In this document: piece after piece, positions 8,866 to 19,300 of the stretch | How the letters are laid out: each line of letters starts with the position of its first letter | How positions within the stretch are numbered: the stretch's first letter is position 1 | Assembly (NCBI RefSeq): GCF_001942405.1 | Contig: NZ_MKKA01000059.1 | Span: forward strand, 118,903-182,902 | Direction: 5' to 3' | Source of the DNA: Ornithinimicrobium sp. CNJ-824 | Lineage (GTDB): Bacteria > Actinomycetota > Actinomycetes > Actinomycetales > Dermatophilaceae | DNA: 64,000 bases | Made by a program: the position numbers and the translations under genes | The notes under the pieces: generated by a model | What the model saw: the letters and a program-made list of their open reading frames with translations, nothing else | Database searches by the model: none | Told to the model about the DNA's origin: nothing

Positions 8866-11800
8866 ATGCCCGTCCCCCCGCCCGACGACTTCGTCCACCT
8901 GCACGTGGCCTCCAGCGCGTCGATGCGCTACGCGCCTCGCACCCGGACGAGCTGGTGGACCGGGCGGTCGAGCTGGGCCAGTCCGCGCTCGCCCTGACCG
9001 ACCGGGACGGGCTCTACGGCGCGGTCCGGTTCGTCCGGGCCTGCTCGGCGGCCGGGCTCACCCCGGTGCTGGGGGTCGACCTGGCCCTGGGGCAGGGTGC
9101 CGGGCCCGGCACCGGAGCCGTATCCGGGCCCGACGCCCGTGGACGGTCGGACGACGACCTGTCCGGCCCGGCCCGGATCGAGCTGGGGGCCCCAGGGCGG
9201 GCCTCCCCGGCCAAGGGCGGCAGCCTCGTGGACGACCAGCGGCCCCGGGTCGTCGTCCTCGCCCGGGGCCAGCGCCCCGGGCTGGCCCCCGGCACCGGGT
9301 GGGCACGGCTGTGCCGGCTGGTCACCCAGACCCACCTCGCGGGGGAGCGGGGGGTGCCGCGCACCCGGCCCGACCTCCTCGCCCGGGCGGCCGCCCCCGT
9401 CGACGGCGTCGCGCCGGTGGTGGTGCTCCTGGGACCGGACTCCGACGTCGGCCGCGCCGTGCTGGCCCGGCGCCGCGACCTGGCCAGGGCCAGGCTGCAG
9501 GCGTGGCAACGCCTGCTGCCGCCGGGTGCGCTGCGGGTCGAGCTCGTCGTCCACGGCGGCCCCGAGGGCACCCCCGGCAGCCTGGGGCACGCCGCCCGCG
9601 CCTGGGCGCTGGCCCGCGAGTGCGACGTCCCCGCCGTGCTCACGGCGGCGGTCCGGCACGCCGTCCCCGAGCAGGCCCGGGTGGTCGACGTCCTCGACGC
9701 CGCCCGCCGGATGGTCGCCCTCGACGAGCGCCACCTCGACCGGGTCAGCACCGCCGGCCACCTGGCCACCACCGCGACCATGCACGCCCGGGCCCGGTCG
9801 CTGGCCGAGGCGGCCGGTGCCGGTGCCGACGCCGGCACGCTGCTGCGGGACACCCTGGCGCTGGCCGGCGAGTGCTCCCAGGACGCCCGCTCCGACCTGG
9901 GCATCGGGTCGGTCCACCTGCCCGAGCCGCAGGTGCTCGGCGTGGCCGGGGTCGGCCAGGCCCACGAGGTCCTGACCCGGCGGTGCGCCGACGCGGTGCC
10001 GGCCCGCTACCCCGGCGCGGGCACCGCATACCTGGAGCGGGTCCGTCGCCGGCTGGACGAGGAGCTGGGCGTGATCGCCGGGCTGGGCTACCCCACCTAC
10101 TTCCTCACCGTCGCCGCCGTGTGCGACCTCATCCGCGACCACGGGGTCCGTGTCGCGGCCCGGGGCTCGGGGGCCGGGAGCCTGGTGACCTACCTGCTCG
10201 GCATCAGCGGCGTCGACCCGATGGAGCACGGGCTGCTGATGGAACGGTTCTGCTCGCCGCTGCGCGCGCAGCTGCCCGACATCGACATCGACGTCGAGTC
10301 GGCCCGGCGCACCGAGATGTACGAACGCATCCTGGAGCGGTTCGGCTCCGAGCGGGTCACCACCGTCTCCATGGCCGAGACCTACCGGGTGCGGCACGCC
10401 GTCCGCGACGTCGCCGCCACCCTGGGGATGCCGCCCGGGGAGGTCGACGTGCTGGCCAAGGCGTTCCCGCACGTGCGTGCCCGGGACGCCCGGGCCGCCG
10501 TCCGCGACCTGCCCGAGCTGCGCACCGCCGGCCTGGACGCCCCCCGGATGCAGCTGCTGCTGGAGCTGGTGGAGTCCCTCGACGGGCTGCCCCGGCACAT
10601 CGCGATGCACCCGTGCGGGGTGATCCTGTCCGACACCGCCCTGCTGGACCGCACCCCGGTGGAGGCCAGCTGGCTGGGGTTCCCGATGAGCCAGTTCGAC
10701 AAGGACGACGTCGAGGAGATGGGGCTGCTCAAGCTCGACGTGCTCGGCATCCGGATGCAGTCGGCGATGGCCCACGCCGTCCAGGAGGTCGCCCGCGTCG
10801 ACGAGGTCCGGGTCGACCTGGACGACCGGGCCCAGGTGCCGCTGGACGACGAGGACACCTACGCCCTGATCCAGTCCACGCGGACCCTCGGCTGCTTCCA
10901 GATCGAGTCGCCCGGCCAGCGTGAGCTGGTCGGCAAGTTCGCCCCGGAGACCTTCTCCGACATCATCATCGACATCTCGCTGTTCCGGCCCGGGCCGGTC
11001 AAGTCGGACATGATCCGTCCCTTCCTGCACGCCCGGCAGGGGTGGGGCGAGCCGGAGTACCTGCACCCCAGCCTCGAGCCCTACCTGGAGCAGACCTGCG
11101 GGGTCGTGGTCTTCCACGAGCAGGTGCTGCAGATCGTGGCCGAGACCACCGGGGTCAGCCTGGCGCAGGCCGACGAGGTGCGCCGGGCCATGGGCACGCC
11201 GCAGGGCCAGGGCGAGGTCGAGCTGTGGTGGCGGGCCGCGGCGGCCGACCGCGGCTACCCCCCCGAGGACGTCGACCGGATCTGGGAGGTGCTCGCGGCG
11301 TTCGCCTCGTTCGGCTTCTGCAAGGCGCACGCGGCGGCGTTCGCCCTGCCGACCTACCAGTCGGCCTGGTTGAAGACCCACCACACGGCCGCGTTCCTGG
11401 CCGGGGTGCTCACCCACGACCCGGGCATGTACCCCAAGCGGCTCATCCTCGACGAGGCCCGCAGCATGGGGGTCCACGTCCTGGGGCTGGACGTCAACGC
11501 CTCCACCGACGTCTACCGGGTGGAGCGGGTCGCGGAGGACGGAACCGCCGGGGTCGGCGCGGAGGGCGGAGCCGGCGACGGGAACGTCGCGGAGGAGGAC
11601 GTCCGGGGCGGTGCGCGGCCCGTCCTGGGCCGGGGTCCCGACCGGGTCGACCGGGTGATGGCCGCGGTGGAGCGGCGGGCGCACCGCTACGGCATCCGGC
11701 TCTCGCTGGCCGACGTCAAGGGCATCGGCGAGGACGAGGTGCGGCGGATCGTCGCCGGGCAGCCCTACTCCTCGCTGTCGGACCTGTGGCAGCGGGCGCG

Positions 11801-12772
11801 GCCCAGCCGGCCCACGGCCGAACGGCTCGTCCTCGCGGGCGGGTTCGACGCCCTGCACCGGGTGGGTCGCCGGGCCGCCGGGCGGGGCGGGCTGACCCGC
11901 CGCGACCTGCTGCTGCACGTGCGCGAGCTGGACCGGTGGAGCCGGCACGTCGACACCGCCTCGGGACGCAGCCGCGCCGGACGCCGGCGACCGGCGCCCG
12001 TGGTCGAGGGGGAGGTCGCCGCCCGCACCCGGGCCCAGGCCGTGGGGCGGCGCGGCTGGCACGAGCAGGCCGGGCCCGCCACCCAGCTGGCCCTCGACCT
12101 GGGCGACGAGCCGACGGTCGTGGGCAGCGGGCTGCCGGAGATGACCCCGGCCGAGCAGCTGCACGCCGAGCTGGAGGTCCTCGGCCTGGACGTCAGCCAG
12201 CACGTCGTCGCCGCCTACGGACCCATGCTGGCCGAGCTGGGGGTGACCCGGTCCCGCGACCTGCTCTCCCGGCGCAACGCCGCCGAGGTGCTGCTGGCCG
12301 GGGCCAAGGTGGCCACCCAGACCCCGCCCGTGCGCTCCGGACGCCGGGTGGTCTTCCTCACCCTCGACGACGGGACCGGCCCGGCCGACGCGACCTTCTT
12401 CGAGGACGTGCAGGGTCCGTACGCCACGACGATCTTCCACTCCTGGCTGCTGCTGGTGCGCGGGTGGTGCGTCGCACCGGGCCGCGCGGGGTCTCGGTCC
12501 GCGCCACCGGGGCGTGGGAGCTGGGCCCCCTGTCCCAGGCGTGGGAGCGGGACGGGGTCGAGGGGGTGCGCGCGGCGATGGCCGCCGTCGAGGAGCAGGC
12601 CCGGGCGCTGGCGGCCGCCGCCGACGGCGCCGCGCCCGACCGACGGGTCCTCGTGCACGCCTCGGGGTTCCGGCAGTCGCCCTACGCCGACGTCCGGCCC
12701 GCCGGCGGCCACGCCCGGGGAACCCCCGCGGCCAAGCTGTGGCACTCCAGCCCGGGGAGCTCGGGATGGTGA
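8866..12772 (+). CDS. dnaE2: Error-prone DNA polymerase III alpha subunit DnaE2 (two frameshifts)
   Basis: A C-family polymerase for damage-induced translesion synthesis, about 1300 residues after repair. It begins FVHLHVASSASMRYA (PHP domain), continues with SHPDELVDRAVE, ARGSGAGSLVTYLLGI, the catalytic PDIDIDVESAR, FPMSQFDKDDVEEMGLLKLD, and C-terminal OB-fold segments (VVFLTLDDGTGPADATFFEDV). One-base losses are needed near 8931 and near 12463 to join the three frames; each junction then matches the family exactly. ATG 8866 is the preferred start, with GTG 8857 as alternative. A Pro/Gly-rich insertion follows LALGQGAG near residue 80. It follows the SAV_6107-like gene and overlaps the polymerase IV gene, so it sits in the SOS operon. 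Confidence 0.92.
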
Positions 12773-14025
12773 GGCCGACGGTGGACGTCCTGCACGTCGA
12801 CATGGACGCCTTCTACGCCGCGGTGTCCCTGCTCGACCGGCCCGAGCTGCGCGGCCGGCCGGTGGTCGTCGGCGGAGGATGGCGCAGCGTGGTGCTCTCG
12901 GCCACCTACGAGGCCAGGGCGTTCGGGGTGCGCTCGGGGATGCCGATGGCCACCGCGCGCCGGCTGTGCCCGGCGGCGGTCGTCGTCCGCCCCGACCACG
13001 ACCGCTACGCCCGGGTGTCGGAGGCGGTGATGGCGGTCTTCGCCGAGGTCACCCCCCGGGTGGAGCCGGTGTCGATGGAGGAGGCCTTCCTCGACGTCTC
13101 CGCCACCGCCCGGCAGTGGGGGACGCCCCGGCAGATCGGCCAGTGGATCAGGGACACCGTCGCCGACGAGCAGGGGCTGACCTGCTCCGTGGGCGGGGCA
13201 CCGACCAAGACGGTGGCCAAGATGGCCTCCCGGGCGGCCAAGCCCGACGGGATGCGGCTGGTCTCCCGCCGGGAGGTGGTCCCCTTCCTGCACCCGCTGC
13301 CGGTCGGTGCCCTCTGGGGCGTGGGGGAGGCCACCGAGTCCGAGCTGCACCGGCTCGGGCTGCACACGGTGGGCCAGCTGGCCCACGTGCCGGTCGCGAC
13401 CCTGCGCCGGGCGTTCGGGGAGCAGACGGCCCACCGGCTGCTCGGCCTGGCCTGGGGGCGGGACGACGACCCGGTCACCCCGGCGCGCCGGGAGCGCAGC
13501 GTGGGGTCCTCGGAGACCTTCGCCCACGACGTCGACGACCCGGTGGTGGTGCGTCGCCAGCTGCTCCACCTGGCCGAGCGGACCGCCAGCCGGATGCGGC
13601 ACGCCGGCGTCCTGGGCCGCACCGTGGTGCTCACGGTCCGGTTCTCCGACTTCACCACGATCACCCGCTCGCGCACCGTCGCGGTGCCCACCGACGTGAC
13701 CCGGGACGTGCACGCCACCGCCTGCGCGCTCTACGACGCGCTCGGGCTGCAGCGGGCCCGGGTCCGGATGCTCGGCGTGCGGGTCGAGGGGATCACCGAC
13801 GCCGGGACCACGCTCGTCCAGGGCCGGCTGGACGAGCCGGAGAAGGGGTGGCGGGAGGCCGAACGGGCCGTGGACCGCGCCGCGGCCCGGTTCGGCCGGC
13901 ACGCGGTCCGCCCCGCGAGCCTGCTCCCGGAGCGTCCCCGGGACGTCCCCGCGCGCCGTCCGACCCCTCCGTCGGGGCGTGCGGGAACTCCCGCTAGTGA
14001 TTCGCGCGTTGGCGTCATATCCTGA
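12766..14025 (+). CDS. dinB: Y-family DNA polymerase IV (DinB type)
   Basis: A 419-residue translesion polymerase. Catalytic motifs are intact: VDMDAFYAAV (metal-binding Asp), the steric-gate region, VEPVSMEEAFLDVS (acidic pair), then SVGGAPTKTVAKMASRAAKPDG and the helix-hairpin-helix GVGEATESELHRLGL. The C-terminal little-finger region ends with an Arg/Pro-rich tail without an obvious clamp-binding motif. The ATG at 12766 (or GTG 12769) overlaps the dnaE2 TGA at 12770-12772, indicating translational coupling. In many actinobacteria the polymerase partner of DnaE2 is ImuB, which has lost the catalytic acids; here they are present, so this is a functional-looking Pol IV rather than ImuB. Confidence 0.93.
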   Translation: MVRPTVDVLHVDMDAFYAAVSLLDRPELRGRPVVVGGGWRSVVLSATYEARAFGVRSGMPMATARRLCPAAVVVRPDHDRYARVSEAVMAVFAEVTPRVEPVSMEEAFLDVSATARQWGTPRQIGQWIRDTVADEQGLTCSVGGAPTKTVAKMASRAAKPDGMRLVSRREVVPFLHPLPVGALWGVGEATESELHRLGLHTVGQLAHVPVATLRRAFGEQTAHRLLGLAWGRDDDPVTPARRERSVGSSETFAHDVDDPVVVRRQLLHLAERTASRMRHAGVLGRTVVLTVRFSDFTTITRSRTVAVPTDVTRDVHATACALYDALGLQRARVRMLGVRVEGITDAGTTLVQGRLDEPEKGWREAERAVDRAAARFGRHAVRPASLLPERPRDVPARRPTPPSGRAGTPASDSRVGVIS

Positions 14026-14090
14026 TCCCCAAGACATGGGCGTCGGCAGCACCCCGGCCGAGGCCCGCCTTACCACCACCGGAGGTCCCC

Positions 14091-14561
14091 GTGCCCCTCT
14101 CCGAACACGAGCAGCGCGTCCTGCAGCAGATGGAGAAGGCGCTCTACGCCGAGGATCCCCGCCTGGCCACGACCCTGAAGAGCACCGCGTCCCGCGGTGG
14201 CGGGCGGGGCCTGGACCGCCGCCGCATGGCCCTGGGGGTCCTCGCCGCCGTCGGCGGGCTCGCGCTGGTCGTCGTCGGCGTCATGTCGCAGATGATCTGG
14301 GTCGGTGCCGTGGGCTTCCTGGCGATGGTGCTGGGCGGTGCGTGGGCGGCGACGCCGGGCCATGCCGCCGGCCCCACCCTCACCGCCGTCGGTCCCGACG
14401 GCAGGCCGCGCGGCGGCGGCCCCGGACGGGGCGGCCGTGGCGGCGGAGGTGGCGGTGGAGGTGGCCGCGGGCCCAAGCCGCCGAGGGCGCCCAAGGGTGG
14501 TTCGTTCATGGACCGCATGGAGCAGCAGTGGGACCGGCGCAAGGAGCAGGGCCCCTTCTGA
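14091..14561 (+). CDS. DUF3040 membrane protein
   Basis: A 156-residue protein typical of the actinobacterial DUF3040 family. The N-terminal cytoplasmic helix MPLSEHEQRVLQQMEKALYAEDPRLAT is characteristic, followed by two hydrophobic helices (MALGVLAAVGGLALVVVGVM and IWVGAVGFLAMVLGGAWA) and a long Gly/Arg-rich tail. The start is GTG 14091, with GGAGGT 4 bases upstream. In relatives this gene often sits near dinB and the mraZ/cell-division cluster; here dinB precedes but mraZ is not seen. The function is unknown. Confidence 0.88.
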   Translation: MPLSEHEQRVLQQMEKALYAEDPRLATTLKSTASRGGGRGLDRRRMALGVLAAVGGLALVVVGVMSQMIWVGAVGFLAMVLGGAWAATPGHAAGPTLTAVGPDGRPRGGGPGRGGRGGGGGGGGGRGPKPPRAPKGGSFMDRMEQQWDRRKEQGPF

Positions 14562-14618
14562 GCGGCCCGGCGCACCAGGCCCAGGCCCGCCCGCCGCACC
14601 CGGCCCGGCCCCCCAGGG

Positions 14619-15101
14619 TCAGCGCACGAAGAGCACCGTCACCGCCCACACCGCGATGATCGCGAAGGCAGTGGCCAGCTCGATGAGGATGTTGGTGCCG
14701 ACCGCCCGCAGCGCGTGGCGGGTGGCCCACCAGGCCTCGGTGCGGTCCCGGGTGCGGGCCAGCGAGATGAGGAAGATTCCCACCGGGAACCCGACGAACA
14801 GCCCCACCACGGGGATGACGAACGCGCCCACGACCGCCGCGACCACGCCGGCCACCAGGGTGCTGGTGCCCACCCCCGCCCGCCGCATGCGCTGACCGGG
14901 GACCAGCCACTGCAGGGCCGTCCCGGCCAGGAACAGCACCAGGGTGACGCCCAGCACCACCCACCCGCTCGTGCTCGGCGACTCGAGCGCCCAGATGAGC
15001 ACCGCGACGACCACGAGCAGCAGACCGGGCAGGACGGGCACGACGATGCCGAGCACGCCGACGGCCATGAGCAGGGCGAGCACGATCTCCAGCACGGTCA
15101 T
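14619..15101 (-). CDS. DUF456 membrane protein
   Basis: A 160-residue integral membrane protein with about five hydrophobic segments (VLEIVLALLMAVGVLGIVVPVLPG, LLLVVVAVLIWAL, VVLGVTLVLFLAGTALQW, LVAGVVAAVVGAFVIPVVGLFVGFPVGIF, ELATAFAIIAVWAVTVLFV). The Gly-rich hairpin GAFVIPVVGLFVGFPVGIF is the hallmark of DUF456. The start is taken at ATG 15101; the frame is open to 15155 but the extra residues are not family-like. The function is unknown. It lies convergent to DUF3040 and downstream of the small zinc-ribbon gene on the same strand, separated from it by a strong hairpin. Confidence 0.88.
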   Translation of the reverse strand: MTVLEIVLALLMAVGVLGIVVPVLPGLLLVVVAVLIWALESPSTSGWVVLGVTLVLFLAGTALQWLVPGQRMRRAGVGTSTLVAGVVAAVVGAFVIPVVGLFVGFPVGIFLISLARTRDRTEAWWATRHALRAVGTNILIELATAFAIIAVWAVTVLFVR

Positions 15102-15145
15102 GGGCAGCCAGTCTGCCAGCCAGGGGAGGGCCCGGGACGCAGGAC

Positions 15146-15174
15146 GCCCGCGCACGCTCGGGGCGTGCGCGGGC
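15146..15174 (-). terminator. 12-bp perfect hairpin after the zinc-ribbon gene
   Basis: GCCCGCGCACGC (15146-15157) and GCGTGCGCGGGC (15163-15174) pair perfectly around a 5-base loop. It lies 32 bases past the stop of the minus-strand small Cys/His protein and upstream of the DUF456 start, which suits a GC-rich actinobacterial terminator although no U run follows. Confidence 0.65.
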
Positions 15175-15206
15175 GGTCCGCGTGCGGTCGTCGCGAGCGC
15201 GGTGGC

Positions 15207-15422
15207 TCAGAGAGCCGGGCTCTCCTCGGCGTGCAGCCGGTGCGTCTCGTCGAGGATGTCGACGTCCTGCAGGTGGCGCAGCTTGTCGAGGTGCTCGCGG
15301 CCGTGGTGGGCGCAGAAGTGCAGCTCGAGGCCGTCACCCAGGCGCGCACGCACGTAGGCCTGGGCACCGCAACGGTCGCAGCGGTCGGAAGCGGTCAGCT
15401 CGGGGGTCAGCGTGGCGTTCAC
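15207..15422 (-). CDS. Small Cys/His protein (DUF7455-like)
   Basis: A 71-residue protein with CDRCGAQAYVRARLGDGLELHFCAHHGREHLDKL, a probable zinc-binding CxxC...CxxH arrangement seen in the small actinobacterial DUF7455-type proteins. Its ATG at 15422 is preceded by a purine-rich GAGAGGAG-like stretch on the minus strand. The function is unknown; the size and metal site would suit a nucleic-acid or protein-binding zinc ribbon. It is the last recognisable core-chromosome gene before the accessory island begins. Confidence 0.8.
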   Translation of the reverse strand: MNATLTPELTASDRCDRCGAQAYVRARLGDGLELHFCAHHGREHLDKLRHLQDVDILDETHRLHAEESPAL

Positions 15423-15580
15423 GTCGGTCTCCTCTCCTGGCCCCAGGGTGGTCGGTCCCCTCCTGGTGCCTCTCAGTCAAGCACGACAACGTCCCGTGGC
15501 CGGGACTTTGTGCCCCGGGCGAGGGGTGTTTCGCTCAGCGCGTAGCCGGGAATGCAGGCCCGCATCCCCGGGCCCGTCGC

Positions 15581-15680
15581 TGTAGGTTCTCGCGCGGATT
15601 GTCATCGCCGCGAGCCGTTGACCTGCGATGGGACAGATTGTCGGGACGCCGACCGTCTCACCAACTTGTCCGAATCCTCA
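15581..15680 (+). repeat. Tn7-like transposon end, copy A
   Basis: This stretch starts TGTAGGTTCTCG and ends CAACTTGTCCGAATCCTCA (15662-15680). The same ordered signals recur at 23.8 kb and 53.4 kb, and the last 19 bases also at 63.38 kb, always in the same orientation. The general pattern for all four is YAACNTGTCSGAATCCTCA. The two complete later copies sit just beyond TnsB/TnsA genes, so I read it as the end of a Tn7-like element. Its own transposase genes are not seen to the left. Confidence 0.65.
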
Positions 15681-15895
15681 TGGTGAGCCCATCCCGTGGC
15701 TTGGCTCCGCCGGCCAGCATCGCCGGACGGCAGAGCACTGGAGCCAGCCTGGGTCGCTCCAACTTGGGTGAGCATGCGTCGTCCGCCCGCCGGCGTGCAC
15801 GCCCGTCGCTACGGTACCGACGACGTCGATGTACAGGATGGCACCATCGACAGTGGCCGTCCCACATGAGGATCGTCGCTGGAACAGGGGCCCGG
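15681..15895. other. No recognisable gene
   Basis: Between transposon end A and the MFS remnant no open frame looked like a known protein on either strand. Together with the low-information stretch 15423-15580 before end A, this is the left boundary zone of the accessory island. Confidence 0.5.
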
Positions 15896-16303
15896 TCATC
15901 GATCCACGTCAATGTCCATGGGCTGGTTCGCCGGGATGATGTGGTGCTGGGGCAGGCGGATGGCAACAACGGCGGCGAGCAGAGCGACAGCAATCCCGAC
16001 GGTTAGAGCGACGCTCAGGCCGCTGTTGTAGAGGGGGGTCGGAGGGCTTGGCCGCGCTGGCCACGATGGCGAAGTACGTGCTCCCCACGGTGGCGAATCC
16101 GCGGCTGGCGGAGAACTGACCAACGCTGTTTGACACCCCGGAGGCTTCGGAGGCGTGGTTGCGCGACACCCGGGAGAGGGCCGTCTCGGTCAGCGGGCCG
16201 ACGACCAGCCCCATACCGAGGCCACCGATCGCGCTACCGCAGGAAGTGCCAGAACGCCGGCCCTGCCGGGGCGAGGAGCACGACCGCGACGACCAGGGAC
16301 ATG
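15896..16303 (-). pseudogene. C-terminal remnant of a DHA2-type MFS transporter
   Basis: Minus-strand fragments read LLAPAGPAFWHFL, then GMGLVVGPLTETALSRVSRNHASEASGVSNSVGQF, then LYNSGLSVALTVGIAVALLAAVVAIRLPQHHI to a stop at 15896, in three different frames. The middle segment is the typical last-third motif of EmrB/QacA (DHA2) drug-proton antiporters. No N-terminal domain is present and at least two frame changes interrupt it, so it is a decayed fragment, cut off at about 16303 directly beside the end of cydDC. Confidence 0.75.
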
Positions 16304-16304
16304 C

Positions 16305-19300
16305 CTAGCCGATCCTGGCCACCTGCGCTGATCGAGCCTTTCCGAGGTGCACCTGCTCGGTGACCCAGCCGGCGCCGCTCCCGGGCCGGTGGCTGACCAT
16401 CACGACGACGCCGTCGTCCGCCGGGCGGGAGGCGAGCAGGCCGGCCAGGGCCCGCTCGGCGGTGGCGTCGTCGAGGTGCGCGGTGGGCTCGTCGAGGAGG
16501 ACGACCGGACGGGCCGAGACCAGGGCACGGGCGAGGGACAGCCGGGCGCGCTCGCCGCCGGACAGGCCGGACAGCCGGGTGTCCAGGCCGTCGGACAGGG
16601 TGTCGTACCAGTGCCCCAGGTCCACCGCGTCCAACGCGGCGAGCAACTCATCGTCGCTCGCCTCCGGCGCGGCCAGGACGAGGTTGGCCCGCACCGAGCC
16701 CAGGAAGGCGTGCGGCTCGTCGTCGACCACGGCGATCGCGCCGCGCACCTGGCCGAGCGGCAGGTCGCGCACGTCCTGGCCGTCGGCGGTGCAGCTGCCC
16801 GTCGCGGGGTCCAGGTGCCGCGCCAGCAGCGCGAGCGCGGTCGACTTGCCGGTGCCGTTGGGCCCGGTGAGCGCCACACGGGTGCCCGGCGGCAGGTCCA
16901 GGTCGAGCGGTGGCAGGTCGAGGGAGGTATGCGGCGGGCCCTCGCCCCCCGCCCCTGCCCGGGCGGGGCTGGCCGTCCAGCTCGCGCCGGCCCTGTTCAG
17001 GGCCAGGTGGGTGATTGGTGCGCGGCCGGTCTGGTCCTCGTCCTGCGCGCCGCCGGTCGCGACCGCGGGCCCCTGGTCCAGCACCCGGGCGAGCCGGGCC
17101 GCGGCGGCCCGCGCCCGGGCGCGGGCCCCGGCGATGTCGGCGGAGTCGGTCCAGGGGTCGGCCAGGGCGAGGGGGATCAGCGCGACCATCGCGGCGTAGG
17201 GTGCGGAGAGCAGGCCGGCGGTGTGGGCCGACCAGGTCAGCTGGGCCACGACCGCGGTGGTCGCGGCGACGACCAGCCAGAGGCCGAGGATGGTCAGCGC
17301 CCGGGCGCGGATCAACCGGGTCTCGAGAGCCTGCTGTGCCTCCTCCGCCTCGGCCACCGGCCGCACCAGGGGCCGGGGGTCGGCGTCGACGCCGGTGACG
17401 GCCTGCACCGCCAGCAGCCGCGAGGTCAGCGCGGTCGTCAGGTGTTGCACCTGTCCGCGGCTGCGCACCGCCTGGCCCTGGGCCGAGTGCTCGAGCACGT
17501 ACCCGGCGGCGCTGACCGCCAGCACCAGCAGCGCACCCGCGGCCAGGGCGAGGCCGGCGGCGGGCACGTGCCAGCCGGCGAGGACCACGCCGACGACGGT
17601 GGCCAGGACCGCAGACCACGCGGGGACGGTGACGCGGACCCGCTCGTCGACGACGTCGTCGAGGTCGCGCACGACGGTGGTCAGCACCTCACCGCGGCTG
17701 CGTCGGCCGAGCCGGGCCGGGGTCAGCGGGATGAGCCGGGCGAAGACGTCCGCCCTCCGGTCGGCCAGCTCCTCCAGCGCGACGTCGTGGGAGACCACTC
17801 GCTCGGCGTAGCGGAACACCGGCCGGAAGATGCCGAACGCCCGCACTCCGACGATCGCCACCAGCAGGGTCAGGATCACCGGCTGCGTGGAGGCCTGCAC
17901 GATCAGCCACCCGGAGGTGGCGGTGAGGGCCACGCCGCAGGCGACGGAGGCGCCGCCGATGAGGCAGGCGAGGACGAGGCCGTGCCGACCCCGAGGCGTC
18001 TCGATCGGGGCGACGACACCGGGCTCGGGGTGGGCTCCGTCCCCGGGGCCGGCCGTCCCGTCGCTGTCGTCCTTCTCCCTGGCGTTGCCCATCCCCCCGG
18101 CGCGGTCACGGTGCGCGGTGGTCACACCTGCGCCGGTGGTGGGGACGCGCGCGTGGAGCGGAGCGGGCGGACGGTGCCGTGCGGGCGCGGGTGCGGGCTC
18201 GACCCGCCACCGGTCGTCGGCCAGGGCGGCGAGGTCGGGGTCGTGGGTGACGACGACCACCCGGCGGGTTCGGGCCAGGGCGGTGATGACGGTGTGCAGC
18301 GCGGGCAGGGAGGTGATCGCGACGTTGGCGGTCGGTTCGTCCAGCAGCACCAGGGGCGCGCCGCTGAGCGCGGCCCGGGCCAGCGCGAGGCGCGAGCGCT
18401 GCCCGGCAGACAGGCCGAAGCCGTCGTCCCCGAGCACGGTGTCCAGCCCCTCGCGCCCGGCCAGGGCGTCCCACAGCCCCACCCGGTCCAACGCCGCGAC
18501 CATCTGCGGGCCGGTCAGGCCTTCGTCCACCAGGGCCAGGTTGTCCCGCACCGTGCCGGGCAGGATGACCGGGCGCTGGGCGGCGAGGTGGGCCCGCGGT
18601 GCGACGACCTGCCCGGCGTCGGGGGTGCGCAAGCCCGCCAGCAGCTCGAGCACGGTGGTCTTGCCCGCGCCGGAGGGGCCGGTCAGCGCGGTCAGCCCCG
18701 GGTCCGCGAGGCTGGTCAGGCTCACGTCGACGATGCTGCGCCTGCGGCCCGGATGGGCGTAGGAGACGCCGGCGAGGCCGACCTGGTCGGGTCTGAGGGC
18801 GGTGCGGTCGGCGGCGACCCCGTCCGGTCCGGACCTGGTCGCGGCCGCCGCGGCCGGCCCTGCTCCGGTGGTGCCCTCCTCGCCCTGCTCATCCAGCACC
18901 CCCTCGGCGCGCAGCTTCTCCAGGGTCTCGGCGCCGTCGGCGGCGTTGTGGAACTCGGCGCCGACCCGGCGGATCGGCCAGTAGGCCTCCGGGGCCAGCA
19001 GGATCGCGGCGAAGCCGGTGAGCAGGTCCAGCTGCCCGAAGGCCAGCCGCAGTCCGACCGCGACCGCGACCAGCGCGACGGAGATGGTGGCCAGCAGCTC
19101 CAGCGCGGCGGTCGTCAGGAAGGCGGTGCGCAGCGTCTGGACGGTGGCCCTGCGGTGCCGGTCCCCGACCTCGCGCACGACGTCGACCTGGGCCCAGGCG
19201 CGGCCGTATCCGACCAGCGTCGGCAGGCCGCGGACCACGTCGAGAAAGTGGCCGGCGAGCAGCGCCATGGCTTCCCACCGGCGCTCGGTCTGGTCCTGGG

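Noticed and set aside
8928..12803. Long minus-strand open frame opposite dnaE2
   Set aside because: Antisense shadow of dnaE2; the translated sequence has no family motifs, whereas the plus strand has complete polymerase motifs.
12766..14025. Calling the Y-family gene ImuB
   Set aside because: The catalytic acids (VDMDAFY and SMEEAFLD) are present, which ImuB lacks, so DinB/Pol IV fits better.
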